Shown here piece by piece: positions 12,945-21,744 of a stretch of DNA of 24,457 bases. Both the position numbers and the translations under genes were made by a program. How positions within the stretch are numbered: position 1 is the first letter of the stretch; every line of letters starts with the position of its first letter. Source of the stretch: a virus; the IMG/VR virus record IMGVR_UViG_3300044618_000229, positions 1-24,457 of that record; one strand, 5' to 3'. Under the pieces are notes generated by a model. It saw nothing but the letters and a program-made list of their open reading frames with translations. It made no database searches and was not told the DNA's origin.

Positions 12945-13489
12945 AATACAGCGAAGTATCAAAAGACAACCGATTGCAGGAATTACGCAATACACCGAGG
13001 GTTTATTGGACCGCCCTTGAGAATGAAAATAAGGTGGACGGCCTCATTGACCTTTGCCAAAAGTACCTCAAGCCAACGGACAAGTGCGTAGAGGTTGGAT
13101 GCTTTTCAGGGGTCAGCAGTCGTGTAATTGCGCTTCACTGCGGAGAGTTGCACTGCATTGACCCTTGGTCTTGGGGCGCAGTAGCACAAGCCGAGCAAAT
13201 GTTTGACTCAATGCTTGCGAACTACCCCAACATCGCCAAGGTTAAGATGACCAGCGTTGAGGCATCCAAGCAATATGCCGATGGCTCCCTTGACTTCGTG
13301 TACGTTGACGCTGACCATTCCTACGCCTCGGTCGTGGAAGACATCAACGCTTGGAAGCCCAAGGTCAAGCCGGGCGGTTACATTGCAGGACACGACTCGT
13401 ATATGCCCGAAGTCTTGAAGGCGGTCATGGACTGCCTCGGTGAACCCTTGCAATACTTCACCGATACCTCTTGGATTGTCAAACTATGA
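12941..13489 (+). CDS. Class I SAM-dependent methyltransferase (Methyltransf_24-like)
   Basis: A 182-residue protein. Motif I is CVEVGCFSGVSS (residues 49-60), followed by LHCIDPWSW, and later SLDFVYVDADHSYASVVEDI and KPGGYIAGHDSY, the usual order of Methyltransf_24 proteins. These commonly methylate small molecules or sugars, not DNA. No PCQ-type C5 cytosine motif or DPPY is present, so it is not the missing DNA methylase. Clustered with two glycosyltransferases (4-base overlaps), it probably methylates a sugar or glycan. The next gene also overlaps it by 4 bases. Confidence 0.8.
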   Translation: MKYSEVSKDNRLQELRNTPRVYWTALENENKVDGLIDLCQKYLKPTDKCVEVGCFSGVSSRVIALHCGELHCIDPWSWGAVAQAEQMFDSMLANYPNIAKVKMTSVEASKQYADGSLDFVYVDADHSYASVVEDINAWKPKVKPGGYIAGHDSYMPEVLKAVMDCLGEPLQYFTDTSWIVKL

Positions 13490-14055
13490 AACTCCAAGAC
13501 CTCACCATCGACCAGTTCCAACGCATCGGGGCCATTGAGTTCAGCAGCGTCCTTGGGGACTACGACAAGCGTGCAGGAGTCGTCGCAATCGTTGAGGGGG
13601 TCGATATATCACTCGTCCGAGAGATGCCCGCCAAGGACGTCCTAAAGCGTTACAAGGCCATTATCAGCGAGTGGAACGCATTGCCTGCCCTTGGGTACAA
13701 GCGAAAGTTCAAAGCAGGGGGCAAGTGGTGGATTCCGACCGTGTTCACGGACGAGTTGACTGCAGGGCAGTTGATTGAACTGATGGACGCAAACACGACC
13801 GACGAAAAGCAACTACTGCAGAACCTTCACCGAATCATGGCGACCTTGTGCAGGGAGGGCGGTCTATTCGGATTCTTCCCGAAAAAGTACGACGGGGCTG
13901 CCCATGCGGAGCGAGCCGAACTGATGAAGAAGCACGCCAAGGTCGGGGACGTTTGGGGGGTTGTCAGTTTTTTTTTGCTAAGTTCAGAGTCCTACTTGAA
14001 AGTTTTGAGCGACTATTCCAAGCACCTGATGACGAAGGCAGGGGAGTTGACGTAA
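13486..14055 (+). CDS. Tail assembly chaperone, short (G-like) form
   Basis: A 189-residue protein in the zero frame. ATG 13486 overlaps the previous stop (ATGA), and the frame is open from 13471. It starts MKLQDLTIDQFQRIGAIEFS, has a KWWIPTVFTDELTAGQ core, and ends in a helical region. Position before connector and tail genes, together with a second frame extending its 3' end, fits the G/GT tail assembly chaperones, which coat the tape measure during tail building. The short product ends at 14055; the long one switches frame at the T run near 13977. Confidence 0.65.
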   Translation: MKLQDLTIDQFQRIGAIEFSSVLGDYDKRAGVVAIVEGVDISLVREMPAKDVLKRYKAIISEWNALPALGYKRKFKAGGKWWIPTVFTDELTAGQLIELMDANTTDEKQLLQNLHRIMATLCREGGLFGFFPKKYDGAAHAERAELMKKHAKVGDVWGVVSFFLLSSESYLKVLSDYSKHLMTKAGELT

Positions 14056-14231
14056 GCCCTCTCGCAGGGTACGGTTGGCTGATGGTGGTGTGGAGGATGG
14101 CTAACAAGGACGTTTTAAAATTCGATGCCATCTTTGCGATGAAGGCGGTGGAATTCTTGAACTATGCCTTGCTGATTCACGACATCTTGGAAGCCGAACG
14201 GATGGAGGCTGAAAGAGCAAGACGCAGATAG
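13486..14231 (+). CDS. Tail assembly chaperone, long (GT-like) frameshift product
   Basis: Ribosomes that slip -1 at the T run (13968-13976) would read the zero frame to about residue 164, then continue at 13977 as AKFRVLLESFERLFQA, then DVSPLAGYGWLMVVW and EFLNYALLIHDILEAERM, stopping at 14231. The result is about 248 residues. The extension has a clear conserved-looking hydrophobic pattern (GYGW, then a helix) and has no plausible start of its own. Such a two-form arrangement is the rule for tailed-phage chaperones. The slip rate cannot be judged here. Confidence 0.7.
13968..13977 (+). promoter_or_regulatory. Slippery site for -1 ribosomal frameshifting
   Basis: Nine T residues followed by G. 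Zero-frame codons AGT TTT TTT TTG contain the heptamer T TTT TTG (13971-13977), a classical X-XXY-YYZ slip site. The zero frame then continues CTA AGT, while the -1 frame reads GCT AAG. No clear stimulatory hairpin was found just downstream. Confidence 0.7.
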
Positions 14232-14250
14232 ACACATTCCAGCACGGGGG

Positions 14251-14258
14251 ACATTTAC
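14251..14258 (+). promoter_or_regulatory. Putative late promoter motif ACATTTAC
   Basis: ACATTTAC at 14251-14258 lies 4 bases before the ATG at 14263 and follows GGGGG. The same motif with the same 4-base gap is found before 20495. No TTG at the -33 position is seen here (TAG instead). If it is a -7-like element, transcription would begin about at the ATG. Confidence 0.4.
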
Positions 14259-14262
14259 CCAC

Positions 14263-14910
14263 ATGGAAACAACCATCCTCGCCAATGGCAAGCCCTTAGG
14301 GAAGTTTGGCAGCGGTTCGATGAAGGGCATCGACCAAACCGCTTTGGAGGGGATTGGTTCAGTCGTTGGCCCCAAAGGTGGGGGCAAGTCGCCAACCCAT
14401 GATGTCTTGGTCAAATGGATTGAACGGGTCATTGAACTTGCGAAGAAGAACCTCGAAGCAGCCAACGCCAACGCAGGGGGAACGCTATCGGCATCCATCA
14501 CCCCCGAAGAAATCGAACTATCCGCAAAGCAAATCGTGGTGGCTATCATGGCCAACCCCTATTGGAAGTACGTTGACCAAGGGGTGCGAGGCAAAACGTC
14601 AAGCCTAAAGGCTCCAAGGTCGCCATTCCAATACAGGGACAAGTACCCACCTGCTCAAGCCATGGCCGACTGGATTGCCAACAAGGAAAAAGCAGTTGTG
14701 CCGACCTATTCCCGTGAACTCAAGCGGATGCGGACGAAACAGGAGCAGGGATTGGTGGATGGCAGGTCGGTTGCCTATTGGGTATTCCAGCGAGGAACAC
14801 GGGCCACCAACTTTATGAGCAACGCCCTATCCCCCGAAATGATAGACGTTTTGGTGAACACAATCGCTGAAACCCTTGGCAAATCCATAAGCGTAGCAAC
14901 CAAACTATAA
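14263..14910 (+). CDS. Head-tail connector / tail completion-like protein
   Basis: A 215-residue protein after the ACATTTAC motif. The centre YWKYVDQGVRGKTSS followed by APRSPFQYRDKYPPAQAMAD and WIANK, and later AYWVFQRGTRATNF, resembles phage tail-completion or HK97 gp10-like proteins, which have a VxxGxRGxxxxP segment and a terminal helix. It probably sits at the head-tail junction or completes the tail terminator. Position between chaperone and tail genes agrees. The specific family is not certain. It is separated by 1 base from the next gene. Confidence 0.55.
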   Translation: METTILANGKPLGKFGSGSMKGIDQTALEGIGSVVGPKGGGKSPTHDVLVKWIERVIELAKKNLEAANANAGGTLSASITPEEIELSAKQIVVAIMANPYWKYVDQGVRGKTSSLKAPRSPFQYRDKYPPAQAMADWIANKEKAVVPTYSRELKRMRTKQEQGLVDGRSVAYWVFQRGTRATNFMSNALSPEMIDVLVNTIAETLGKSISVATKL

Positions 14911-14911
14911 A

Positions 14912-16210
14912 ATGGCAGTAACCGTCCTTTCCGGGTCGCCCCAAGTGGCTACACCCGTTTACAACAAGATGCTCTTCAAGGTCAGCAGCAACGAGATAGC
15001 CCAGCCTAATTACCGATTCGTTTGCGATGTCAAAGACAGTGCAGGGAGTACATACGCCCGGTTAAAGTGCGATAAATTACCGATTACCAACCAAGGATTC
15101 TTCGATGTCGCCAAGGTCGTTGAAACCTTAATTGCACCGACCAAGCCATCGCTGACGCAGACCGCATTCAGCAATCATTCGGGGTACTATTCGGGGTATC
15201 GCTTGGACTTCTTCGACGAATACGGCAACACCCCAGCCGTGCAGACGGGGACGGTTACAACCGTGTCGGGCCGTCTTGGATTTGCAGGAAACTTGGAGCA
15301 GTTGGAGTTTCAGTCCTACAATTCTGCAACCCGATTCCCTTCGGGTACGCTTTTGGGTAGTTTGGCTTTGACCACCCCGACCCGATTCGTGTGGCACTCC
15401 AACACCGAAGCGAGGTGGCTCGTTCAAGGGAAGGGAACCACGACGGCCAACTTTGACAAAGCACTGATTCGCTACTACACGGCAGGGGGTACGCTTACAC
15501 GGGTTTACACGGTCAACAACGGCCAACCAGCGGTGCAGCAGGTCGTTCGCTTCGGTGCAGGGCCAAGCAACGTCCGGGCATTGACTTCGGGCCAAGCCAG
15601 CGACGGGTTTAGCGGTGAGTACCTATTCCCGTCCAATGAAGGCGAATACTACACCATTGCATTCGGGGACTCCGCTTGGAACGACTTCAACCAACGCTGC
15701 GATGCGGATGGAGCCGACCCAGCCGAAAGTTCATTTTGCTTGGAGGAACGATTCAACGAACTATACGAGGATAACTACGACGCTTTTGGTCAGGAGTACA
15801 CCTACATCAAGGGTCTTTGCGAGCGGTTCAACTCCATCCCGGTTCACTTCCAAAACAAGTGGGGCGGGCTTGATGCGTATGTCTTCACGTTGAAGAACCG
15901 CAAGAGGGCCAACATTACCCGGCAGACGTTCGGCTACAACTCGGACGTTTATGCGACCACGACCTACGACAAGGTGTGGGCAGGGGAGTTCGATTACGTT
16001 TACGCTCTCAACTCGGACTGGCTGACGGATGCCGAATCCGCTTGGCTTATCGAGATGGTCAGGTCGGGGCAGGTATGGCTTGAACTGGATGGGCAGTTGG
16101 TGGAAGCAATTGTGAACGCCAACACTTACCAATTCATGACTCGCAGGAACGACCGCCTCACGCAGTTGCAGGTCGAGGTTGCCGTGGCTTACAAGAACAA
16201 CATCCTATGA
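14912..16210 (+). CDS. Tail or baseplate structural protein
   Basis: A 432-residue protein, beta-rich, beginning MAVTVLSGSPQVATPVYNKM and ending in a region with DYVYALNSDWLTDAESAWLI, then EMVRSGQVWLELDGQL, a pattern common in Bacteroidetes phage tail proteins. It has no transmembrane segment or enzymatic motif. It was considered as the missing portal and rejected: it lacks the long helical regions of portals. It overlaps the next gene by 4 bases, so the two large tail proteins are probably translated together. Role inferred from position and composition. Confidence 0.55.
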   Translation: MAVTVLSGSPQVATPVYNKMLFKVSSNEIAQPNYRFVCDVKDSAGSTYARLKCDKLPITNQGFFDVAKVVETLIAPTKPSLTQTAFSNHSGYYSGYRLDFFDEYGNTPAVQTGTVTTVSGRLGFAGNLEQLEFQSYNSATRFPSGTLLGSLALTTPTRFVWHSNTEARWLVQGKGTTTANFDKALIRYYTAGGTLTRVYTVNNGQPAVQQVVRFGAGPSNVRALTSGQASDGFSGEYLFPSNEGEYYTIAFGDSAWNDFNQRCDADGADPAESSFCLEERFNELYEDNYDAFGQEYTYIKGLCERFNSIPVHFQNKWGGLDAYVFTLKNRKRANITRQTFGYNSDVYATTTYDKVWAGEFDYVYALNSDWLTDAESAWLIEMVRSGQVWLELDGQLVEAIVNANTYQFMTRRNDRLTQLQVEVAVAYKNNIL

Positions 16211-18633
16211 GCGTAACCCTCATCGCTTACCCTCTCAACGAATCAAACGCAGAGGTTCCCTACGTCCTTGACACCATGGGCGAGATTGACATCGCCCTGA
16301 CCTTTTCGGTGGAGGACATTGCCGACATCACCAAGCGGAGGGGGTCGTTCTCCAAGACCATCACGTTGCCTAATACGACAACAAATCGGGACTGCTTTGG
16401 TCATGCCTACAATATTCAGTCCTTTGTCGGTGGATTCCAACCGAACAAGAAGATTCGTGCTGCGATGTGGGAGGATGGGGTGCAGGTGTTCAGCGGAGTC
16501 CTGCAACTGATTTCTATGTCCAAAATCCGGGGAGAGGTTACCTACGAGGTGGGCCTGTTCTCGGACGACGTAAGCCTGTTCAAGTCCATTGAGGGCAACC
16601 TCCTTGCGACAACCGTTGGGGTCAGCGGAATGAACCACACGCTGACCTCTGCTCATGTTTCTGCGACTTGGACCGCATCGGGTGCGAGCGGTTACGTTTA
16701 CGGCTTGGTGGATTCCTACGGCTATACGGACGTGGTAACGCAAGGATGGTTTGCGGTTCCCTTTTACAAGATGACCCCAAGCATCTACGTCAAGAAGATG
16801 GTGGACTTGATATTCGCACAGGCAGGGTATCGGTACACCTCGGAGTTCTTCAACTCGGAGCGGTTCGGCAAGTTGGTTATTCCATACGCTGCCGGGGAAG
16901 CGATACTGAACTTATCGGGGTCAACGATTTTCGTGGCAAGTACCGGGACGGTTAGTGGGACGTTTGGTCAAAACCTAACAATAAGACTGGAGGACGAAAC
17001 GGGTAGTTATTACGACCGCCCCGGTTATTGGAACCCTTCGTCAAGCACTTTTGTTTCGCCTTCATTCCCGACTCGTTGGAATGTAACTGTCAATTACGAA
17101 TTACAGGCTCAATTCTCTACTGCCGCTTATGGATTCGCAAATATGTCAATACGGAATCTCACAACTTCGGGGGATATTGCGGTCATTCAAGGAATTGTAA
17201 TAAACTACCAAAGCGGTCTTAGTGGTCCGCTATCAACAACTTTTGCCAATATAACCATACCGCCAAACACAACGGCCAACCTCGGTTTTGTGTTTACGAC
17301 TCCACAGGGAGGGACCATTCTTCAAGGAGCAACCGTCCTTTGGGAGTGCTTGGAGAACCCTCAAACATTGCACACCGTTGACATGAGAACCGCCCTGCCT
17401 GCTGACGTGAAGCAGAGCGACCTCTTGCAAGACCTGCAAAAGATGTTCAACCTCTACTTCATGCCGGACCCTGCCGACCCCAAGAACCTCATCGTGGAGC
17501 CTTGGGTGGACTTCTACTCCAGCGGAGTGGTTGACTGGTCGCAGAAATCGGATGAGAACGCAGAGCAGAACATCACGAACGGGGACCCGAATCAGTACAA
17601 GACTATCGTGTTCAAGTACAAGGATGCCGGGGACTATTTGTCAAAGTTGGATAAATCGAACTACCCGCTTGCCAAGGAAGGCTACGGAGGGCGAATCTTC
17701 ACGACCGACAACTTCTACGGCAAAGGAGAGAACGTCGTTGAACTCTCTTGCAGCACTCTAATCCCTGCAAACTTCACAACGGATAAGGTCGTTGCAAGGG
17801 TTTGGGACTTGGACGGCTCCGCTTTATCAGGAACCATCAAGACCTTGCAGAGCGGTTACCGCATAGCCCAATACAACCTCATCGAAGCACCGACGACGTG
17901 GGCCTACCAATATGGGGTCAGCGGTTCGGTAGCACTCGCAGAGTCGTTGCTGAATCTGCCCTTTGTCAGCCACCTTAACAACCCTTACGCAGCAGATTTC
18001 GACCTTGCCTTTGGAATCCCCAAACAGTTGTATTATGCGGTGAATATCGCCGCAAATAGCGACCCTTACGCATATACAAACAACAACCTGTTCAACGTCT
18101 ATTGGTGGAATTTTATCCAAGAAACCGTCAGTCGTGAGGCGATGCAGTTGGAGTTGTCCATTATGCTCAATGCGGTGGACATCAGCCAACTCGACTTCCG
18201 AACCCCTATCTACTACGGAGGTGTCCGTTGGCGGCTGCTTGAGATTCGGGACTACGAGATAGGTCAGCAGAAGCCTTGCAGGGTAACGCTTCGCAGGATT
18301 CTCAACTTGACCGAGTTTGCCCCAAAGCAAATCTATTACTTCCCCTACGACGGCCCGGTTCCTGCAACGGATTCGGATTACCCGAACGAAGTCCCCCCGA
18401 TTCCATCGGTCAAGGAACTGCCAGCGGTTGCAGGTCCTCCGGGTGAAACGGGTGCAACAGGTGCGCAGGGCGACCCCGGTCCAGCAGGTGCAGGGTTCAC
18501 TCCGGGCGATGCAGAGGGCGACATCAAGTATTGGGATGGAGCCGATTGGGTCAACTTGGGAATAGGAAGCGAAGGTCAGGTCTTGGAGGTTGTGTCAGGA
18601 TTACCAGCATGGGCAGATAAAACATTACTATGA
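16207..18633 (+). CDS. Large tail / fibre protein with collagen-like stretch
   Basis: An 808-residue protein starting MSVTLIAYPLNESNAEVPYV and mostly beta-rich. Near the C-terminus, residues 743-763 form seven Gly-x-y triplets (GPPGETGATGAQ and following), then GDIKYWDGADWVNLGIGSEG and QVLEVVSGLPAWADKTLL, a terminal motif common in Bacteroidetes phage tail and fibre proteins. The collagen-like part would trimerise and extend. It is probably a distal tail or baseplate protein with a host-contact tail. Some middle codons (about 17000-17300) are more AT-rich, which may mark a swapped segment. Its 4-base overlap with the tape measure gene suggests coupled translation. Confidence 0.6.
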   Translation: MSVTLIAYPLNESNAEVPYVLDTMGEIDIALTFSVEDIADITKRRGSFSKTITLPNTTTNRDCFGHAYNIQSFVGGFQPNKKIRAAMWEDGVQVFSGVLQLISMSKIRGEVTYEVGLFSDDVSLFKSIEGNLLATTVGVSGMNHTLTSAHVSATWTASGASGYVYGLVDSYGYTDVVTQGWFAVPFYKMTPSIYVKKMVDLIFAQAGYRYTSEFFNSERFGKLVIPYAAGEAILNLSGSTIFVASTGTVSGTFGQNLTIRLEDETGSYYDRPGYWNPSSSTFVSPSFPTRWNVTVNYELQAQFSTAAYGFANMSIRNLTTSGDIAVIQGIVINYQSGLSGPLSTTFANITIPPNTTANLGFVFTTPQGGTILQGATVLWECLENPQTLHTVDMRTALPADVKQSDLLQDLQKMFNLYFMPDPADPKNLIVEPWVDFYSSGVVDWSQKSDENAEQNITNGDPNQYKTIVFKYKDAGDYLSKLDKSNYPLAKEGYGGRIFTTDNFYGKGENVVELSCSTLIPANFTTDKVVARVWDLDGSALSGTIKTLQSGYRIAQYNLIEAPTTWAYQYGVSGSVALAESLLNLPFVSHLNNPYAADFDLAFGIPKQLYYAVNIAANSDPYAYTNNNLFNVYWWNFIQETVSREAMQLELSIMLNAVDISQLDFRTPIYYGGVRWRLLEIRDYEIGQQKPCRVTLRRILNLTEFAPKQIYYFPYDGPVPATDSDYPNEVPPIPSVKELPAVAGPPGETGATGAQGDPGPAGAGFTPGDAEGDIKYWDGADWVNLGIGSEGQVLEVVSGLPAWADKTLL

Positions 18634-20480
18634 CAGTTACTAAAGAAATTGCGATTAAGGTAACCGCTACGGATGCGAGCGGTCCAGCACTTCAATCCCT
18701 TGAAGATAGACTGAACGCTGCGAAGAAGCGGATGATTGAACTTGCCGTTGCTGGCAAGCAGAATACCGAGGAGTTCATAAGGCTTCAGCAAGAGGCAGGG
18801 GAGTTCAAGCGAACCATTGAAGGCGTTGAGCAGTCCGTTGATTCGGTCGCAAAGTCAGGAACGCAAGGGATGCAGTTGTTCTCGGAGGCTTTGACTGCAG
18901 TAACCGCAGGGTTCACGATTGCGACGAGTATGTCGGCCTTGTATGGCGAAGAGAACGAGGACCTTCAAAAGACGATGATGAAGGTTCAAGCGTCTATGGC
19001 TTTGCTTCAAAGCATACAGGCCTTGCTTGCCATTACGACTAAGACGAGTGCCGTAGCAACCACCGCTAACAGGATTGCCTTGGCCCTTTACGACAAGACT
19101 GTCAAAGGGACGACCATAAGCCTCAAAGGTTTTAAGGCTGCACTTGCTGCAACAGGCATCGGGCTGATTGCTGTTGCTGCGGGACTTGCCTACACCAACT
19201 GGGAAAAGTTGCGAGAATTGCTCGGCTTACCACCGAACAATACCAAAGCCATTGCTGCCTTGGAGCGTGAGATTGCTTTGATGGAGGCAAATGGGGCCAT
19301 GATTGAATCCATTGAGGCCAAGAAGATTGAGTTAATCAAACTGCAAGTCCAAGAGATGAAGGGGCAAGAAAAGTTGAACAAACTCAACGAGATTGGCATC
19401 ATAACCGCTCAAGCACAAGTAAGGGCAAAGCAAGCACAAATTGCAACCCAAGAAAAAGCCATTGCTACATCTGAGCGTGAACTTCAGGTGCTGCAATCCC
19501 AATACGTTAAAGGTGAAGAAAATGCAACGGCACAAATCGAACTCGCTCAAAAGATTTATGCTGAAAATGAAAGGCTATACCAACAAAGGAGATTGCTCGC
19601 ACAAAGCCAGCAAGAACTCGACCAACTTGAGGTAGACGAGAAGAACCGAAAGGCTGAAATTTTATCAAACTTGGACTCGCAGTTGCAAGAAGATGCGAAG
19701 AAAGATTATGATGTCAGGAATCAATTAGCGGAAGAACAGTTTAGAGATGAGATAGATAAAGCAAAAACCAAGGGAATCTTACTTGAATCCCAACTTGATG
19801 AAGAGCGAGTTCAAAGGTTGGCAGCAGCCAAGTTAGCCCTCGGAGATACCGAAGCGTACCTCACGATGGAGAAGGACATCAATGCAAGGTTTGATGCAGC
19901 AAAGGTCAATCAAAAGCAACTGACCGAAGAAGAGATATCAAGGATTGAACGTGAACGCAGACAACAAGACCTAAAGATGGCTTCCGATGCCGTTGGTGCG
20001 CTTGGTGATTTGCTGACCGCTGGCTTGGGGCAATCCGAGAAAGACCAAAGAAAAGCCTTTGAGATAAACAAGAAGGCCAGCATAGGTCAAGCCCTCATCA
20101 ATACCTTTATGGCCGTAACCGCTGCCCTGACTGCTGGAGGGAACCCGATTAAACTTGCAACGGGCCGTCAGTTCGTTGACGCAGGTATCGCTCTTGCAGC
20201 AGGTTTGGCGCAGGTTGCGAAAATCAGCAAGACGCAGTTCCAAGGGAGTTCAGCAAGCGGAGGCGGTGGTGCGTTGACTGCCGGGGGCGGTGGAGGTGGA
20301 GAGGCTGCTCCTGCATCAATCTTTGCAAACCCGCAAACGACCATGCTTGGAACCGATGGTGCTGCAATGGGCCAAGGCCAAGGCTCATCGCCAATGCGAG
20401 CCTATGTCGTGGAACGGGACATCACCCAAAGCACTCGCAGGGTTCGGAGGTTGGAGGAATTTGCAACTCTTGGGGCCTAA
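18630..20480 (+). CDS. Tail tape measure protein
   Basis: A 616-residue helical protein. The N-terminal 100 residues are coiled-coil-like (LQSLEDRLNAAKKRMIEL), then comes EALTAVTAGFTIATSMSALY, then QASMALLQSIQALLA, followed by a hydrophobic segment near residues 168-190 (ALAATGIGLIAVAAGLAY), long helical repeats rich in E, K and Q, and a Gly-rich tail (about 536-560). This is the usual tape measure architecture: helical ruler plus a hydrophobic part inserted in the membrane. At the usual about 0.15 nm per residue it predicts a tail near 90 nm. It suggests a long-tailed phage, most likely siphovirus-like since no sheath protein is recognised. Confidence 0.8.
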   Translation: MTVTKEIAIKVTATDASGPALQSLEDRLNAAKKRMIELAVAGKQNTEEFIRLQQEAGEFKRTIEGVEQSVDSVAKSGTQGMQLFSEALTAVTAGFTIATSMSALYGEENEDLQKTMMKVQASMALLQSIQALLAITTKTSAVATTANRIALALYDKTVKGTTISLKGFKAALAATGIGLIAVAAGLAYTNWEKLRELLGLPPNNTKAIAALEREIALMEANGAMIESIEAKKIELIKLQVQEMKGQEKLNKLNEIGIITAQAQVRAKQAQIATQEKAIATSERELQVLQSQYVKGEENATAQIELAQKIYAENERLYQQRRLLAQSQQELDQLEVDEKNRKAEILSNLDSQLQEDAKKDYDVRNQLAEEQFRDEIDKAKTKGILLESQLDEERVQRLAAAKLALGDTEAYLTMEKDINARFDAAKVNQKQLTEEEISRIERERRQQDLKMASDAVGALGDLLTAGLGQSEKDQRKAFEINKKASIGQALINTFMAVTAALTAGGNPIKLATGRQFVDAGIALAAGLAQVAKISKTQFQGSSASGGGGALTAGGGGGGEAAPASIFANPQTTMLGTDGAAMGQGQGSSPMRAYVVERDITQSTRRVRRLEEFATLGA

Positions 20481-20490
20481 CCACATTTAC
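20461..20490 (+). promoter_or_regulatory. Putative late promoter TTG-N19-ACATTTAC
   Basis: TTG at 20461-20463, then 19 bases, then ACATTTAC at 20483-20490, 4 bases before the ATG at 20495. The TTG-N19 distance is the same as at 24414 and equals that of the early promoter at 4952. It overlaps the end of the tape measure gene. It would give a nearly leaderless mRNA for the head module. Confidence 0.5.
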
Positions 20491-20494
20491 CACT

Positions 20495-21088
20495 ATGGAA
20501 CTACCCATTTATAGGATGACCGTTGACGAGGTGGATGAAGGGGTCCAATTCGTGGCCCTGACCGATATGCCAGCCATCGAACGGCCATTCCAAGCATTCA
20601 GCAAGGCCAAGCAGAAGTTTACCGAAACAGGCGAACGGAGAGTGCTGACCGGGCCGCTAATGCTTGCAGACACCCCCATCTTTCGAAAGGACGAAACCTA
20701 CGGGGAATACTACGTTGTATTCGACAAAGCCACCATCCGCAAGATAGTCCAAAAGTATTTCAAGCAAGGCAACCAGCACAACGTGAACGCTTACCACAAT
20801 GCCGAACTTGATGGCGTGTTCATGTTCGAGTCCTACATCACCGACTCCGAGCGTGGCATTATGCCACCCAAGGGCTACGAGGACACCCCCGACGGCTCTT
20901 GGTTCGGTTCCTTCAAGGTAGAGAACGACGAGGTGTGGGACAACCGCAACCTGTTCCGGGGTTTCTCCGTTGAGGGCCTGTTCGGGATGGACAAGACCGA
21001 ATCCGAACTGGAGGTCGCACTCGCTGGCCTCGCTGACGAATTAACCGCTTTTTTGCAACAATTAACCCCCACCTACAAATCCCACTAA
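20495..21088 (+). CDS. Prohead serine protease (XkdF-like)
   Basis: A 197-residue protein preceded by ACATTTACCACT and ATG. The segment RRVLTGPLMLADTPIFRKDE, then GEYYVVFDKATIRKIVQKYF, then HNVNAYHNAELDGVFMFESY, ITDSERGIMPPKGYEDTPDG and SWFGSFKVENDEVWDN, then FRGFSVEGLF match the XkdF-type phage serine protease family seen in PBSX-like head modules. It would cleave scaffold and capsid N-termini. Catalytic residues were not assigned. It is followed after 2 bases by the scaffold gene, then the capsid gene, the standard protease-scaffold-capsid order. Confidence 0.78.
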   Translation: MELPIYRMTVDEVDEGVQFVALTDMPAIERPFQAFSKAKQKFTETGERRVLTGPLMLADTPIFRKDETYGEYYVVFDKATIRKIVQKYFKQGNQHNVNAYHNAELDGVFMFESYITDSERGIMPPKGYEDTPDGSWFGSFKVENDEVWDNRNLFRGFSVEGLFGMDKTESELEVALAGLADELTAFLQQLTPTYKSH

Positions 21089-21090
21089 CT

Positions 21091-21723
21091 ATGAACCTGA
21101 AAAACGCAATCGAATCCCTGCGAAGTGAACTTCGTAAATTCAGCACACAAAAGCAGTCCTTCGCTGACTACAAGTTGACCGATGGCACGGTTGTCCGTGT
21201 GGATGGCGACCTCGTTGCCGGAACTGCCGTTTACGTTGTAGCCGAGGACGGCACTCTCCCTGCCCCCGATGGCGAGCATGTTGTCGAAGGCGTTGGCACT
21301 ATCAAGACCGAAGGAGGCAAGATTGTTGAGGTCATTGCTGCCGAAGTCGCAACCCCCGAAATCGAAGCCTTGCCCGTTGCTGCTGAAATCACTCCCGAAG
21401 TGGCCGTTGAGGTTACCGAGGAAATCAAAGAAGCCTATCCTGCCATGACCCCCGAAGTTGTTGAGGCCATCGTCGCCAAGCACCTCGCTGGCATCATGGA
21501 AGAACTCAAGGCAGCCTATGCTGAAATGGGCAAGATGAAGGAGAAGATGTCCGCATTCGCAAGTCAGGTTGAAACCATGGCCGATATCGTCGAGAAGGTT
21601 TCCGAACTCCCAGCCGAAGCCCCAAAAGCAAGCGGTTCAGCAATCGTTGAGCAACGCAAGGCTCAAGCCTCGCAGAACTTCAACGCTCTCGCACAAGCAC
21701 TCCAATCACTCAAAAAAAACTAA
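21091..21723 (+). CDS. Scaffolding-like protein
   Basis: A 210-residue acidic, largely helical protein between the protease and the capsid gene, 21 bases before the latter. It has a mixed N-terminal part (KLTDGTVVRVDGDLVAGTAV), an alanine/proline/glutamate-rich linker, and a coiled-coil-like region (EELKAAYAEMGKMKEKMSAF) ending SLKKN. Composition and position fit a scaffold that organises procapsid assembly and is then removed by the protease. No sequence-specific signature confirms this. Confidence 0.6.
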   Translation: MNLKNAIESLRSELRKFSTQKQSFADYKLTDGTVVRVDGDLVAGTAVYVVAEDGTLPAPDGEHVVEGVGTIKTEGGKIVEVIAAEVATPEIEALPVAAEITPEVAVEVTEEIKEAYPAMTPEVVEAIVAKHLAGIMEELKAAYAEMGKMKEKMSAFASQVETMADIVEKVSELPAEAPKASGSAIVEQRKAQASQNFNALAQALQSLKKN

Positions 21724-21744
21724 CCCCCTAAACCCCCACTAATC

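Noticed and set aside
12941-13489. This methyltransferase as the DNA methylase supplying 5-methylcytosine
   Set aside because: It has the Methyltransf_24 pattern and lacks the PCQ and other C5-methylase motifs, and no DPPY motif for N-methylation.
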